A stretch of DNA of 64,000 nt from Trichuris trichiura (taxonomy: Eukaryota; Nematoda; Enoplea; Trichinellida; Trichuridae). Position 1 is the stretch's first letter. Each line of letters starts with the position of its first letter. The position numbers and the translations under genes are program-made. The DNA is taken from NCBI GenBank assembly GCA_037903355.1, contig JBAJFE010000004.1:3534001-3598000 (forward strand), given 5' to 3'. Below, one piece after another: positions 10,416-22,871 of this stretch. The notes beneath the pieces are model-generated. The model was not told the origin of the DNA, made no database searches, and was given only the letters and a program-made list of their open reading frames with translations.

Positions 10416-10944
10416 CTTAGCTGAACAATCGACCCGTTACAAAATTTTCATTTTACAACAGTAATATTAACATAACACGTATATAACATAATTTAACATA
10501 ATAACATAACAGTAACATAATAACACAGCATGACGACATGACATAACATAATAGCATAGAATGTATAAATAATGATTGCAGCCAGTCTATGAAATACCGG
10601 CATTTTATGGAATGCGTGGCCTTATTGAGCAATGTACGAAATGTCTATATTATTTTAGTTTGCTGAGTACTTCGCCTAGGCATTAGAGTTGAACTTCCCA
10701 AGTTGGCTACACAAGAAACTTGAGAAAACTGGACAACATAGGGAGGGTGCAGCTATAAGGAGATCAGCTGAATAGATTAGTATCTGTATGCATTTTATTC
10801 TGTTGCACAGCATCTGTTGGAAGTCTATTAAATGGCGAAGTGCATAAAACTAACGTCATCGTAAAATCATGCATAAGCTTTTTAGGGGCTACAATGCTTG
10901 CTGGAAAAGCTGCCAGTTCTAGTCTGGTGCTTCTTCTTACTACA
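10416..10944. other. No gene recognised; ATAACA-rich
   Basis: Simple AT-rich sequence with many ATAACATAA repeats (10450-10560). No coding potential. Confidence 0.5.
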
Positions 10945-13160
10945 AACAGAAACGGTAAGGGCGGTCTCCGCGCTAGCTACCCCGTTCAGCGTCTCAGTGT
11001 TCTTCAGTAGGAAAACACCTCGGCCGCGCTAACATGCACCCAAGTTCCTTTTTCTTGTCTTTGTACCACTTCCGTCTCATTGTCACTTTTCTCCTCTGCG
11101 TCGTCTCTTGCGCTGCTTGCTTTTGCACTCATTCTCGCTTCGGCTAGTACAGATTGGAAGATTGGTTGCTGGTCAGGTTCAGTAGAAGTGGCCACCCCAT
11201 CACCTATAGCAATGAAATCTTCGAAATCTACTGCTTCAATCGGTGCCTCAGGAGTGGGACTGTCAAGTCAAAACTCAACATCATCTTCTTGGTCTCTGAC
11301 GAATCCAACTCTCCTGAAGCACTTTCATATTGCCTCCAGTTGAACCTTATTCCCGGATGTGCTGACCCAAAGTAGTGCTTCCAAAGCATTACTGGACGCA
11401 GCGATCGAAGTTGCTCCCACAGATGAGCTGGTGACTTCTGCTTTGCTAAGGACCCACTGCTGAAACTGGGTCCTGTATTTCGCCTTAATGTTACGATTAC
11501 TCCTTGATCTGGATTTTTGAGGAATCGGTTGGAGGTGGGAAGGAACGGATAAGAAGTGTTGACCGACAGGTGAAGCGAATGAAACGTTCCGTCTTACTGG
11601 TAGTAGACAACCGTCCACTCTGAAAATGCCTTCCTCCTTGAAGTCACTGACGAGCTGGATTTTTGAGGAATCGGTTGGAGGCAAGAATTTTAACGTGACG
11701 TTTGTGAGGTGCCTCACGCAAGGATGGCTCTGACAGTTGTCTACTACCAGTAAGACGGTACGTTTAATTTGCTTCACTTGTCGGTCAACACTTCTTACCC
11801 GTTCCTAGAATATGGCGGCTGTCATTCAGGCGCGTTTATTTGATCTCCAAGCGACAGGGAGGTTTCAGGCCTCAAGTTCCTAAATGCACGGGGTTTCTCT
11901 GACCTACTAATCACCAATAGTTTCAACTTCTCCCCAGTTGCGCTACCGCAAAGAAGCACAGTGAAGCTTTCCTTGGAAACTTTCTCGCTTTTGCATTCGT
12001 CGCCTTCTAGTACAAAGCTTCCATCAGGCATCGATTTGAACAACAAACTGCATTCATCAGCACTGAAAATGCCTTCTTCCTTGAAGTCACTGACGAAATA
12101 ACGAAACTTCGCGATGAAGTCTTCTAAGACCTCGACGGAACTTCGTTAGATTGGCCGCATAGGATTTTTTGGGAGATCTTATGACGGAGCTTGAACTTCT
12201 CGAGCTAACCGCTTAATGCTCAGAAATCTGTGAATCGGAATTCCAGGGCAAACCTTCTAGCAATTTCCTGGATCATTAGGCCAAAGATCCGCGCATTAGC
12301 TGTTCTCATTCATTTAAACCAACTTAACGTTGCTACATTGACTTGGTCAAGGGAAGTTCTCCTCCTTTTTTGCAGCGCGTCTTCACTGTCTTTATCATAT
12401 CATTCCTAGTTATTACACGTTTACGTCTCTGAATGTTGCTAACGGTAGTCTTGCTGTCATGGAACCGTTCCGCAGTCTTCCTTTGACTGTTGGTTTCGAA
12501 AAAACGGATGAGATACATTTTTTCCTTCAGTGCCAACTCTGTCGATTCCTTCAGTTCAGCCGTAGTACAAGCTGTAACTAGCTTGGTAGCTATTACCGCG
12601 TAAGCCGGAATATCTTTACTTGCGAAGACACATTAAGGCCACCTGCTGCACGGGTACAGCAAAGCGAATGAATTGAATCGAGCTCGGCGCGAGCGAATAC
12701 AATTGGGCTCGATTCATCATATTTCGCGCCATGAGAGAATGGTGCCGACGCCTAGGTAGGAGGTCGTGTAAACGAGAAAACGCGCAAACCGCGCCGGCAA
12801 GCGTAAAAGAAGCATTGTCCAAGCGACGAAACCAGTTCTGTTATCAGAAATCTCAAATACACGGTAATGGAAAACTTCGCTATGTTGAGTAATAGATAGC
12901 GCATTCAGATACTGACGGTTAACAGCACCTAGCGACTGACACAGAGCAAACTGAAGTGGTCAATTTACGGAGAGCAAACTAGCATTGGGTCCATACACCA
13001 CGTCACGGTTAAAGCGGTCAACTTCCCACCTACACAGGTGGCCAACGTATAGAGGCTGGCCTTGCGCTTTATTACGCGTGGACCAACTAACTTGTCAAAT
13101 TTCGGTCAGCTTAGGGAGGCGGTCAACATAGAGAGGTGGTCACCTTTGGAGGTTCCACTG
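10945..13160 (-). pseudogene. pogo/Tigger-like DNA transposon relic
   Basis: On the minus strand the right end reads CAGTGGAACCTCCAAAGGTG followed by further GACC-rich repeats. It lies next to TA (13161-13162), as expected for a Tigger/pogo terminus. Downstream, 12536-12333 encodes a CENP-B-type helix-turn-helix (MALKEKMYLIRFFETNSQRK). 12046-11822 encodes a DDE-core piece with VLLCGSATGEKLKLLVI, and about 11777-11650 encodes LLVVDNCQSHP and LKFLPPTDSS. The frames are broken throughout and an internal block is inverted and duplicated (see findings). A degenerate left end may lie near 10947 (CAGAAACGGTAAGGGCGG). It is dead. Confidence 0.75.
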
Positions 13161-13162
13161 TA

Positions 13163-13629
13163 TTTTTAAACGCGGGGTTATTTTTGAGGAAATGATGAAT
13201 TCACATCCACACTGTGAGGGTATAACTTTATTTATTTTTAAATGTTTAAAGTACTGTAACAAGAATATGGAACATGGTTGTTTTGGAAGTTTTACATTTT
13301 GAACAAGCTTATCGCTGCTTGTTTTTTGGAAGTATACTTCCCACATTTGCTGACAAAAATTTTGCGTGATTGCAGGTTTGACGAATATTAAAAACCAAAT
13401 CAACCCGCTGAAATGGACTGTTATTGCGCAAAACTTTTGCTGTCCAAGAGCCTTCCATCCCTTTTCATTCAAAAAACAGCTTGTAACTGCGATCGGAAGT
13501 GCTGTATTTCTACAGAAAATTCTTTTACGATTGCAATATTTACTCAATAATTTTCGTGTAGTTGTTGAGGGTTCAGACGGCTGCTTATAAGTCTGAGAAA
13601 CAGATACAATTTTACCTTATTGTTTCACA
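13163..13629. other. No supported gene
   Basis: A 135-codon open frame on the minus strand (13547-13140) has no recognisable domain and runs across the transposon end, so I do not call it. Confidence 0.5.
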
Positions 13630-13750
13630 TTTGTTCTTCTAAAGTTTTTTTTCGCGGAATTTCTATCCCGTTGTTTATTTAACGTTTTTGCAATAAATGT
13701 TAAATAAGCAATGGGTTAAAAATTCCGCGAAAAACCTTTAGAAGAACAAA
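13630..13750. repeat. Short fold-back repeat (Penelope-end-like)
   Basis: About 55-bp arms starting TTTGTTCTTCTAAAG and ending in its inverse CTTTAGAAGAACAAA, around a short loop near 13690. Each arm contains TTCGCGGAATT...CCCGTTG or its inverse, resembling the GGAATT...CCCGTT ends of the Penelope-like element at 56873-58651. No hammerhead-like core is present in this copy. Confidence 0.65.
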
Positions 13751-14327
13751 TTGAAAAAACCCATTACGAAGAAATAAGAGAAAAAATATTGTTTCACGGT
13801 ATTAATTTCTTCAAGCTTTAAAGTATTATTATTTCCTATGGATAATATATTGGAGTTTTAGTCTGCCCACGTATTACCCTGTAAACTACATCGCCTTTTA
13901 CCATACGCGATACCTTTCCTCTATTTTTTACAGCAAATATGGACTGCATTAAATCGCTTGCTCGACGTTGTTCTATATGATTTCTGAAACAATGGCAGAA
14001 TAGTTATTGGCTAGAGAGCAGGGAATATCAGTGCACTAATGAAAGATCACCTTAAGCCCATGGACTAGCCCGTTTGTTAGTTAATCGTTTATTAAACAAC
14101 ATTCAGGATTCATTGACCCTAACTTTACCGTAGCTGTACAGTAAACTTCTGAGCCAGACTTGATCCAGGTAACAAGACAGTAAATTCGTCTGTGCCTAAA
14201 AAGCCCTTGTCAGACCAGCGGAAAGCTACGAATAGTTATAAGCTTGCTTGTCACTCAAAACCAGTGGAACTGTGGGAATGCGCAATGCCTAACTCGTGGA
14301 AGAATGTCTTCTAACTCGTATATACGC
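13751..14327. other. Intergenic, 3' side of carrier gene
   Basis: AT-rich. The part nearest 14327 would be 3' UTR of the minus-strand carrier gene. No feature recognised. Confidence 0.4.
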
Positions 14328-16153
14328 CTACGGTCTGGACTTATCAATTCCAAGAATCCATTCAGCCACGCCAATGTAATAAACCATTTGTGCTATGCCA
14401 AACAGAGGAGCCATCACAGCCATGCGGCAAGCGGCGCCCTTGAAGAACGCGAATACACCTTCCTCTTTGGCGATTCTCCTGAAATAAGCTATTGATTCTG
14501 ATGAAAGTGACTTGAAGTATTTTTAGACAAACAGTGAATTACAGTACATCAAAAAGACGCAAGAGACAGAAAGAAACTAACCTGAAAGCATCCGAAATTC
14601 CCTTGTAGGTGGCATCACTGGCTGCTTTGCGAATTAGTTGCAGTCTCGTCTTCACCACTTCAAGCTGAATCTTAGTAATTGAAAACAGCGAGCAGTTTGT
14701 TACCTTACCGTCTAAAGGAGTAACACTGAAAGCGGCAGCTGCCCCTGCTACATTTCCTGACAAAAGGGAATGCCAGAAGACTGCTTCTCCGCTGCCATCT
14801 TTCTTCCTAGGTCCCTGTAGATCAATGTTCATTCTCCACAAATTAATAGTTGAGATCACGAACCAATGAATTTATATGGGCGAACAAGGGGAAGTACATT
14901 ATCGAAAAGGTAACGTCACGGGCAACTGTAGCTCCCGTCCCTTTGTACAATCCCAAAATTCCATTATTTTTAATAATGTTCAACGCAATCCTGGTCGCGC
15001 TGCTTTCTACCGATGCTGAAAACAAAATAATGATCGAAGAAACTCTTGATGTGAAACTTAGCAACAGTCAATGTTCTACGCTTACAGAAAACGCTTAGAG
15101 ATGGGATATATTTTGGGCCCACAAGTTAAAACAGCCAACAAACCGGTGCGTCCAGCGTCCTGCAGCTGAATTTTCAACAATTCCATAGGAGTTGTAACTA
15201 TGACTTGGCAAAAGCCGGCGCCTGCCCCTGCAAGCAGTTCACGCGGCAGCGTCAAAGAAGCTCTAAAATGAAAAAAAAGCAGGTTCAAAGGGGATGCCAA
15301 TGGCGTCAGTTACCCGCCCGCGGGAGTTAAAATGTGCCGGAAGTAATCATTTGCCGACAGCTTTATTGCCTTTTCCGGAGTTATCAGCAGAATATTCACC
15401 GCGCTTCCTTAAAGAATGCACCCAGTTAAGGATGCGCGACTAACTAAACGCACTGTCACGACAATTGTAATGCTAGGAACAGCGCTAACAATGGGCAGCA
15501 CTTTTAATGTTCCAAGAAGAACGAAGATATCTAATTAGTGTGTATCCTGCCAATTCGATTTTTAATTTTAAGTACAGTGCCTTAGCCTAAAGTTAGGGCG
15601 TGGAAACACTAATACAGTAAACTTTCTTACCTGAATACATTCCAAAGAAACCACCTCTTCTTATGCTTTTTTTAAAGCAATCAATCCTAAAACACAGTGT
15701 GGGCAAAAGAACTTCAAGAACTAAACCAACGGTCGTTTTTCACAAGCACCAAAGCCGGTTTTATATTACCGTTAAACCATTAACATGCACTGTGAACTTT
15801 CAGAGTTACGCAGCAAAAAATTACGTATTCTAAATTCAGTACTTTAGTTTAAAATGCCAATATGCTGAGTAATTCTCGAGCTGCTGTACAAGTACAGGTA
15901 AATGTACCTAGGTAGAAATAAACGAAACATTTCTTACGAGAATAGAATTGCGAAAATTGCTTGTAAAATAAAAACAGTTTAAGTCACCACGTGCTGCTCG
16001 CAGGAACGTTGTACTTACATGCTCGAATAAAGCGGAGGACCGTTGGCAGGCACTATCTGATTTTGAAGCCGAGTTTTCACCAAATCAATCGGAAATACAC
16101 ATGTTACACCGATGATGCCTGCTATGCCGCCATTTATTATTTTTGGCAACAAC
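14328..16153 (-). CDS. Mitochondrial glutamate carrier (SLC25A22/A18 type), 5' end not found
   Basis: Eight exons splice in frame on the minus strand: 16153-16019, 15686-15631, 15407-15314, 15262-15144, 15015-14864, 14814-14709, 14657-14582, 14478-14328. They give about 295 residues, against about 320 in animal glutamate carriers. The product is a six-helix inner-membrane solute carrier. All three repeats show the family signature: [20 protein letters not shown] and PLDVVKTRLQ. The opening [24 protein letters not shown] run (here II for LI) and [20 protein letters not shown] are diagnostic of the glutamate/H+ symporters rather than aspartate/glutamate carriers, which carry EF hands. The start codon lies in an upstream exon I could not identify between 16154 and about 17300. 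It is divergent from the Mis12-like gene. Confidence 0.9.
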
Positions 16154-17372
16154 CTAAAATACATTGATCATCAAATCTGGCCTCGTATGTTTTCACTTTT
16201 AACAACGAAATAAATCCTATCTCTTTCATAGTGTGCAGCCCTAGAAAATAAACAGCAAAAGCCCAAACAACAAAATAGACAACAAATATGATGGAAAGTG
16301 ACGGCATTTCCCACACTTTTTCAATGTAACGTAACTTTCGGAATCAGCTTATTCCATCGCCAACGATACCCTGTCGCATACGTTCTTTGACTTCAATCGC
16401 TGTTCACCATCACCCGAGTGAAAAATGTTTCGTTGCAAGAGACTACATACCTGTTTGCACGCAACAAATTACTCAAACGCTACAGTTGAGAACAACGTAA
16501 CAAACACCAAAGCTAATTCTGTATGTATTTAGCAGTAAACAAAATCCTAACCGGAAGTTGCTTTTCAAATGACTTGTGGATGCTGCATTTTGCGTCATGG
16601 CAAATCCCCTAACGGAAAAGGTGCCTATACTAAGCACATTGCTGACTCAAACTAACCTAAGCATCAATTGTACAGTAAAAAAATGGTAAATAATGCAAAG
16701 TGTTTGCTACGAGAGGACAAAAGCTTTTATCGCATGTTTCTTTAAGCAAAAATAGTTTTTAAAAATCAAATGTGATTTTGCTCAACAAAAATGCACGCTA
16801 TTCCTTGCGTAACAATGGGTTGCTAAATGCCCAATATTAGAAGTGTATGCTTGCAATGTGAATCTTGAAATTTAAGAACATTTACTCGGCAAAATATGGA
16901 CGTTACTGTAGCTCAAACTAGACCTTGCGAACAAGCAATCACGTCGAAATTGAAGTCACGAAAGTAATGCTCCTTCTTCGACGCTTAGTACACAATTTTA
17001 ACTGAAAAACAAACTATCGACAACTTTTTACACATTCCATAAAGAGGGGGATAAATGCTACGTTGGCTAAGTTTTTCGAACATCCACAGGAAGATGGCAT
17101 TGTCTAGCTTCTGTAGCAGTTGTACTTCAGCATCATTTAACAGTTTAATGTGCCGATCCTGAAAGCTCTATGGAACTTTTTGTGCATTAATGTTTAATAG
17201 GTGTAGCCGCTTTTTAAACATTGAAAGCTATCGCTGCTCACTTTGTGCACCCGCTGCTTAAACGTCGGCGGTACGATTACGTTGCGTATTCAGCCCGGGT
17301 TGGAAAGGAATTATTAGTAACGCCGAGGTTACTTAAAGAATTTTGAATTGCCAGGAAAAATACAATTGAACT
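16154..17372. other. Divergent intergenic region
   Basis: Lies between the minus-strand carrier gene and the plus-strand Mis12-like gene. It must contain the carrier's first exon and both promoters, but no sequence stands out. Confidence 0.4.
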
Positions 17373-19294
17373 ATGGAAGAAGAGGAACCGTGCTGCTCAA
17401 GTACCGTTGCCGCCGCTCGTTTAGAACACTACGAATACGAGACGTTGCACTTCGGCTTCAGTCCCAAAGCTCTGATGGATAACAGTATGTTACACATACT
17501 GTTTCTGCGCAAGTAGGTTATTCCAATGCTATTGCCTTTTAGTCTATAATATCACGTTTGAAATTGCAATGGCCGAGGTGGCTGCTATTGAACAGGAGCT
17601 TTTATCGGAGGTTTGGATATTGACTTACTTCTGCTAGATTTGAAATTCCTTGTTTCAGGCACTTGATGAAGATCGCAAAGCCGCAGTAAAAGATCGTCTC
17701 AACTTATTGCGCGGTAAAATTGAAAAAGAGCTAGATCGTTCCATTATACCGCTGCAGGTTAGTGTTATTGCTGACGATTGCTCTTCAATTCTTCCTTCTT
17801 ACTGTTGTTTTCGCAGCATCTCGCTATTAATTTTTTTGTCGGTCATCTTTCTTCGTTTTAAGAACCTTTCGCTTAAAAAATTATTTCGCATACGAAGTTA
17901 CGTGTCGCTTCCGGAAGACGAGGTGCAGAATCCTCCTTTCGGACCTATCACTCATACAGAACATTTAAAAGCTTGCGAAAAAGCAAAAGAACTGGAAAAA
18001 ATGTTTTCGACGGTGTGCATTGAAATCAGCTGCTATATTTTCTATTTCGTTCGACTCTTTAAGCAGCGCTTCATTTTAAATGCGCACAAAGAAGAACTGG
18101 AACTGATCAGGACTTTGAAAGACATGACTGTAGCCAACGACCGGCGTCTTTACAGCATTATTTTTGCCAATCGTAAGTTGCACAAATTGCCATATTTGTA
18201 ACCTCTATCACCAAGCTTTCATTATAGCCGATATTCATATGTGCGTAACGAAACTGGCGGTGCTTATTGATGATAGGCCTGTTCGCTTATTCGATTTGAA
18301 TAGTAAGCAATTTCTGCCGCATTATATTGTAGCTTACAACAAACTTTCAGACGGAAACGTGGCTGAAGGTCAATGCGTAGCTTTGAATGGAGCTACACAT
18401 TTCCGATTGGAACTGCAGTTGTTTGCCAAGAGAGAAATTGCCTCGGGTTTAAAATTTATTCACGTCCTGGCATGCGAAAGCGAAAATTGTAAGACTTTCT
18501 TATAATCCCGTACGACATTACGCTACCTTACGTCGCGGTTATACATCGGTACGTTAATTGCTAAGGACGAAGTAGCAAAGACGTTCCAATTTTGTTTGCC
18601 CATGCGTATTTCTACGTCTTCCAACTTGCATTTTTTACCGTCTTCGATCTTGTCGAAATAGCCCTGAATGTACAGTACGTAAAAACAGAAAGAATTTAAT
18701 TTTCTGTTGCTTACTGTATTTCTTTGATCACAATAGATGCGCATCATTTAAACTTAAGCCAACAGTGGACTCCGATTTGACCGACACCTATCATCACGGG
18801 GCTATTTTCTCCTAAACATCTCTAGTTATTGCAACTGGCCCGTCAGAAATTGACTTCTGCTGCTCAAGCATCAATTATTTTTTGACTTAAGCGTGGGTAG
18901 CGTGCGTTCATTGTGCTCAACAGAAACTTGCCGATTTTGTCACCTGCATTCACTTACCGTACTGTACATGCTGTTGCGCGTCGCGTGAAAAGGCAAAACA
19001 ATTTTTAGCCATCAATATTTGCAGATCTGGAGAACCATGTGGAGCAGGAGATCACGGGTCTTACCGAGAGTAACAAAATCACTTTAACCGTCCTGCCGGT
19101 TGAATACACCTCTACTGAAATTTCTGTACCAAACGGTATTGTTTTCACAAAAGTTTATCCGCTCATTTAGTTGTCTGAGCGTTTTTCTGTTTCTAGGCAC
19201 CGGAGCGGGCGTTAGCCTTGTAAAAGTTTGTTCAACAATTGTCCATTGTAATATTGGTGTGTGCGCTCAGTGGCGGTGGACTGCGCAAAGATAG
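17373..19294 (+). CDS. Mis12-like kinetochore protein with unusual C-terminal half
   Basis: The model has eight exons: 17373-17484, 17543-17610, 17659-17757, 17863-18012, 18064-18172, 18228-18488, 19025-19135 and 19197-19294. All junctions are in frame and give 335 residues. The N-terminal half has the Mis12/MTW1 hallmarks: HFGFSPKALMDN near residue 31, then a long acidic helical region, then SLPEDEV and a coiled-coil-like stretch. Mis12 is a subunit of the KMN network that links centromeric chromatin to KNL1 and Ndc80. Human Mis12 is about 205 residues. Here the frame continues through strong splice sites (GTAAGT at 18173, TTATAG before 18228) into about 150 residues I do not recognise. The last exon may contain a further 43-bp intron with the same stop codon. 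The C-terminal half could be a separate gene; transcripts would settle it. Confidence 0.55.
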
Positions 19295-21041
19295 CCGGGA
19301 ATCTTTATCATCCTTTAGGATTCCCTCCCAAAAGCGGCAAAGACTCACTTGTGCAGTTCCTCTCCTTTTCCTACCAGTTTGAATTGTGCCCTTTGTTGTG
19401 CCTTGCTCGTGCAATTTTTTTTTCACTGCCCCGCAATTTTGATCTGAATTGATAACACCAGGCTGAGCAGAGATGTGCCTTTTCTTTTTTGTATTCATTA
19501 CGGTTGCTGTAGCATAAACCCATTATTGAAAAAAATATTACGCCCATCTTTCTTTAACAATCCTTCTGTAGCGAAGTGTTCATTGTTTGAATTAGCCTTG
19601 TGTTTCACTTATCAAGTCACCTCATAGCTATCTGATTGCGTGTTTGTAATATCAATTTGCATTTACCGATTATTTGGAGTATTACTGATAATAAAATCGA
19701 TAGCTGTTGTTCTTTGCAAATTTTGTTCCCGCGTAAGCTTGTTTTATCGTCGCCAACGGAATTGCTTAAATGATCATATGAACCTAAAATATCTAATTAG
19801 CTTTGGAAAAAGCAGTTGGCAAGTTGTTGCGACGATATGCATTGACTGAAATTACGGTAGCTTTCTGAGATCAGGTCGATTGTTTTCTGTAATGGAACCT
19901 GAGTTTCTCTTAGTTGCAAAACTCGGTAGGCACGTTGTCTAACTGTTTTTAACAGAAATTGAAGTTACGCTGAAATAACATTGGATTAAGGGAATAGGTA
20001 TGCGTCCGTTGCTAGCATGAAAGCTTGAATTTTTTGTTGCTTCACATACTATTTTTCCTGTAATGAGAACAACCTTTTTTTGGTTAGGTTTCGTTAGCAG
20101 AAATCTGATTTCAAGTAAGGGTAATATATCACTGCCTCACGGAGCAACCCGACTTCTTTTCCGAGTACGCGCGAGTAATATGCTCTAATGCAGGCCTGCG
20201 AAGATGACGTGTTGTAGAGTCAGTAATTTCGGCATTGCGGATGGGATGCCTTCTTCATCAATGTTTTATATTACAAATTACACCTGTAGCAAGCATGTAG
20301 AATCTGTTCCTAGAATTTTGGCAGTTTTTCCGCGTTAATTTTAGCAAAGTGCTAACAGTACTATACCTTTTTCATTCCTGTTCAGTTGACGTTTGCTATC
20401 TGGTATTCTATTAATAATTCCGTTGCCTTTTAGTCCTTCTATTCAGGTTTTGATTTGCTAGGTAAACGTTTTCTGCTGCACATGTATTAACCATACTGTT
20501 TTACATTACTTCTACTCCCATAAAGGCAATGGTGGCAGCAATTTTTATATTCTTATACTTTTTTCAGGTTGAAAGTAATTGCAAGATTGTCGCAGAAGCA
20601 CCTCATGCATCTACCCAACTGCAGCCATCACCCAGCCAAGCTTTTGTCTAGCCGAGAATAGTACAAGTAAGAAAAGCTACCGAACGCTTAACGTGTTCGC
20701 CAAGGGTTGTTGCCAGCCAAGATTTGAGTTAAGAATTTGACTCCATTAGGGAATAAGTATTAGTTCATTTTACAAGAAGCGTTGCTGCGAAATCCACTAG
20801 TAGAGCAATTCATAACTTCGAACCTGATTTTCTCTTACTGTAGTTAGGATTGTTAAACTTCTTGATGCGTACGTGATTTCACGTGTTTGATGTTATATTT
20901 GCTGTTGTTCAGACGATTATTTATTAAATTTGTTTTTTACTGATTTAAAAAAGACTTGTTTGGTATAATAAGTTTTTAATTAAGTCCATGTTAAGTAAAC
21001 TTTATCTTTCGAGAGATTAATTTTTTAGAGTTCGACTAACT
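19295..21041. other. Intergenic; nothing recognised
   Basis: 1.7 kb of AT-rich sequence with short open frames only. The final part is the upstream region of the GPAA1 gene. Confidence 0.5.
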
Positions 21042-22871
21042 ATGACCTGCAGCACGAAAATAGGTGGCTCAGCAAAGCTAAAAGCGTGGATAATTAAGAA
21101 TGGTAACCTGCTGGCAGTAGCTTCTTACTTGTGCGGTTTACTTTACTACGCAGTGGTTGTGCATCCCGCAATGAGGAGCAATACGTACATATCGGAAAGT
21201 GCTTTGCTAGTTGGTTTGGTTGACGAAGAGATCCGAAGTCCATATTTATTTTTCGGCGATAATCCAAAGCTGATAGAGTTTTCTAAGCAGACAAACGTAC
21301 GCGCCGCGTCCGCTGTCCATTGGGCGTTTGCTCGTTTAAACGAGTTGTCATTGGAAACTGGCTTGCAAAGCTATACAATACATTCGTCTTTAGGGAAGAA
21401 CATTTCCGGGACGACAGCGTACGGATTGCTGCGCACAAGAAGGGGCAGTTCGACGGAATGCGTTATTGTTTCCGCTCCTGCTGATTCCTCCTCTTCAGTA
21501 GCTTTTTTATTCTATTTGGCGAAAAGTTTTCTAAGTCGCCCTTATTGGGCCAAAAATATAATGTTCATGGTTCACGAACATTCCTCATTGGGAATGATGG
21601 CTTGGCTTAGCACTTACCATTTCGGTGACCACCCGTTTATTCACGCTGAAAAGATTCCGTTTCAAGCCGGAAGGATCGAAGTCGCCTTAAATATTCGCAC
21701 CGACTTTAACGGTCCTCCTACCCATGTGAACATTGAATACAATTCCCTCAATGGCCAACTGCCTAATTTGGATCTTATAAATCTTGCCGTCAGGTCGATG
21801 CGAAAACATGGTTTGACGCCCACGCTTTTTATGCAGCGACAAAAAAGAGCAAAGACAGAGCTTGATGATATGGTTTTTCGGGGCAGAATGTTTCTTCTTG
21901 GTCTTTTAAGTCAAGCCGTAAGCGTACCAACCGACGTGCATACCGTATGTGGGCAGTTCGGGATACACGCTTTATCTTTGTCTACGTACTCAAAGTCGAA
22001 AAGATCATCGAACAATAATGGACATCACTCCTTCGCCAAGGTATTAGAGAGTATGCTTCGAAGCGTAAACAACTTGCAAGAGATTTTGCATCAGTCATTT
22101 TTCTTCTACGTGTTGCCATCCGTCGACAGTTATATATCCATTGGCATTTACGCTCCGGGAATCGGTTTGCTCCTTTTAGTTCCCCTTTTGCAAGCAACAA
22201 AGTGTTGGTTGACGTTGACGTCAAATGATGGTGAATCGGAGGCCGCTTTGAAGGCAATTTCATTTATGCCTGTTCTCATTTGGTTGTGCATTCCATTTTC
22301 CGCTAGTGCTATGCTTCTGCCCTATTTTACTTATTCGTTTGGTTCCAAATGGCCGGGATATTCCATGTCCGCTTTGTGGGCAAGTCATGCTGCCGCTTTT
22401 ATCCTCCCATTAATGGTTCATGGTTCGGAGTGGCAGCGTACTTGCCATTACGCAGTGCTTAAGTTTGTTTTGTTGCTTCTGTTAACTCTGACAGTGGCCT
22501 CAATAAGTGTTCTTAATTTTGGTCTTGGCCTCGTTTTTAGCTGTTCTTTTGTTCCTGTAGTAACGTTGATGAGATGTTCAAGATCGATTTACGCGTTTTT
22601 AAGTCAACTGGTTTTACTTGTTATGGTTCATCCATTGATATTAGTCTGTCTCATGCGGAACGTCCAGTCGTCCTTGTCGATTTCATCCAACTTTGATATC
22701 GTTTCTGCGTTGGATAGTTTTCTATTCAGTTTAATTGCCAACACCAAAGAGTGTATCTCTGAAATGATGTACTCCAATATGCTATACTTCGATTGGTCTT
22801 ATTTAATTACTATAATATGCTTAACTATTTGGATAGCTGCTCTTGGCTATATACTACCGTCTTACGGGTGA
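21042..22871 (+). CDS. GPAA1: GPI transamidase subunit GPAA1 (GAA1)
   Basis: A single 609-codon open frame, close to the usual length (about 620). GPAA1 is an ER-membrane subunit of the complex that attaches GPI anchors to the C terminus of proteins. It belongs to the M28-peptidase-like fold without peptidase activity. The N terminus carries one membrane helix (about residues 22-42). It is followed by NTYISESALLVGLVDEEI, matching the TYFSENALLPG block of the family. The large luminal domain includes STECVIVSAP and YWAKNIMFMVHEHSSLGMMAWL. At least six hydrophobic segments fill the C-terminal third (about 365-605). The first ATG, after an AT-rich leader, fits the family start. It is notable for having no intron while its neighbours have many. 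A candidate AATAAA lies at about 23108. Confidence 0.9.
   Translation: MTCSTKIGGSAKLKAWIIKNGNLLAVASYLCGLLYYAVVVHPAMRSNTYISESALLVGLVDEEIRSPYLFFGDNPKLIEFSKQTNVRAASAVHWAFARLNELSLETGLQSYTIHSSLGKNISGTTAYGLLRTRRGSSTECVIVSAPADSSSSVAFLFYLAKSFLSRPYWAKNIMFMVHEHSSLGMMAWLSTYHFGDHPFIHAEKIPFQAGRIEVALNIRTDFNGPPTHVNIEYNSLNGQLPNLDLINLAVRSMRKHGLTPTLFMQRQKRAKTELDDMVFRGRMFLLGLLSQAVSVPTDVHTVCGQFGIHALSLSTYSKSKRSSNNNGHHSFAKVLESMLRSVNNLQEILHQSFFFYVLPSVDSYISIGIYAPGIGLLLLVPLLQATKCWLTLTSNDGESEAALKAISFMPVLIWLCIPFSASAMLLPYFTYSFGSKWPGYSMSALWASHAAAFILPLMVHGSEWQRTCHYAVLKFVLLLLLTLTVASISVLNFGLGLVFSCSFVPVVTLMRCSRSIYAFLSQLVLLVMVHPLILVCLMRNVQSSLSISSNFDIVSALDSFLFSLIANTKECISEMMYSNMLYFDWSYLITIICLTIWIAALGYILPSYG

Noticed and set aside
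13140..13547. 135-codon minus-strand frame
   Set aside because: No domain, low-complexity AT-driven composition, and it crosses the pogo element terminus.
18523..18667. Plausible minus-strand exon ending in a stop, preceded by TTCAG
   Set aside because: It lies in an intron of the Mis12-like model, the plus strand of the same segment is equally open, and no partner exons are visible. It remains unexplained.
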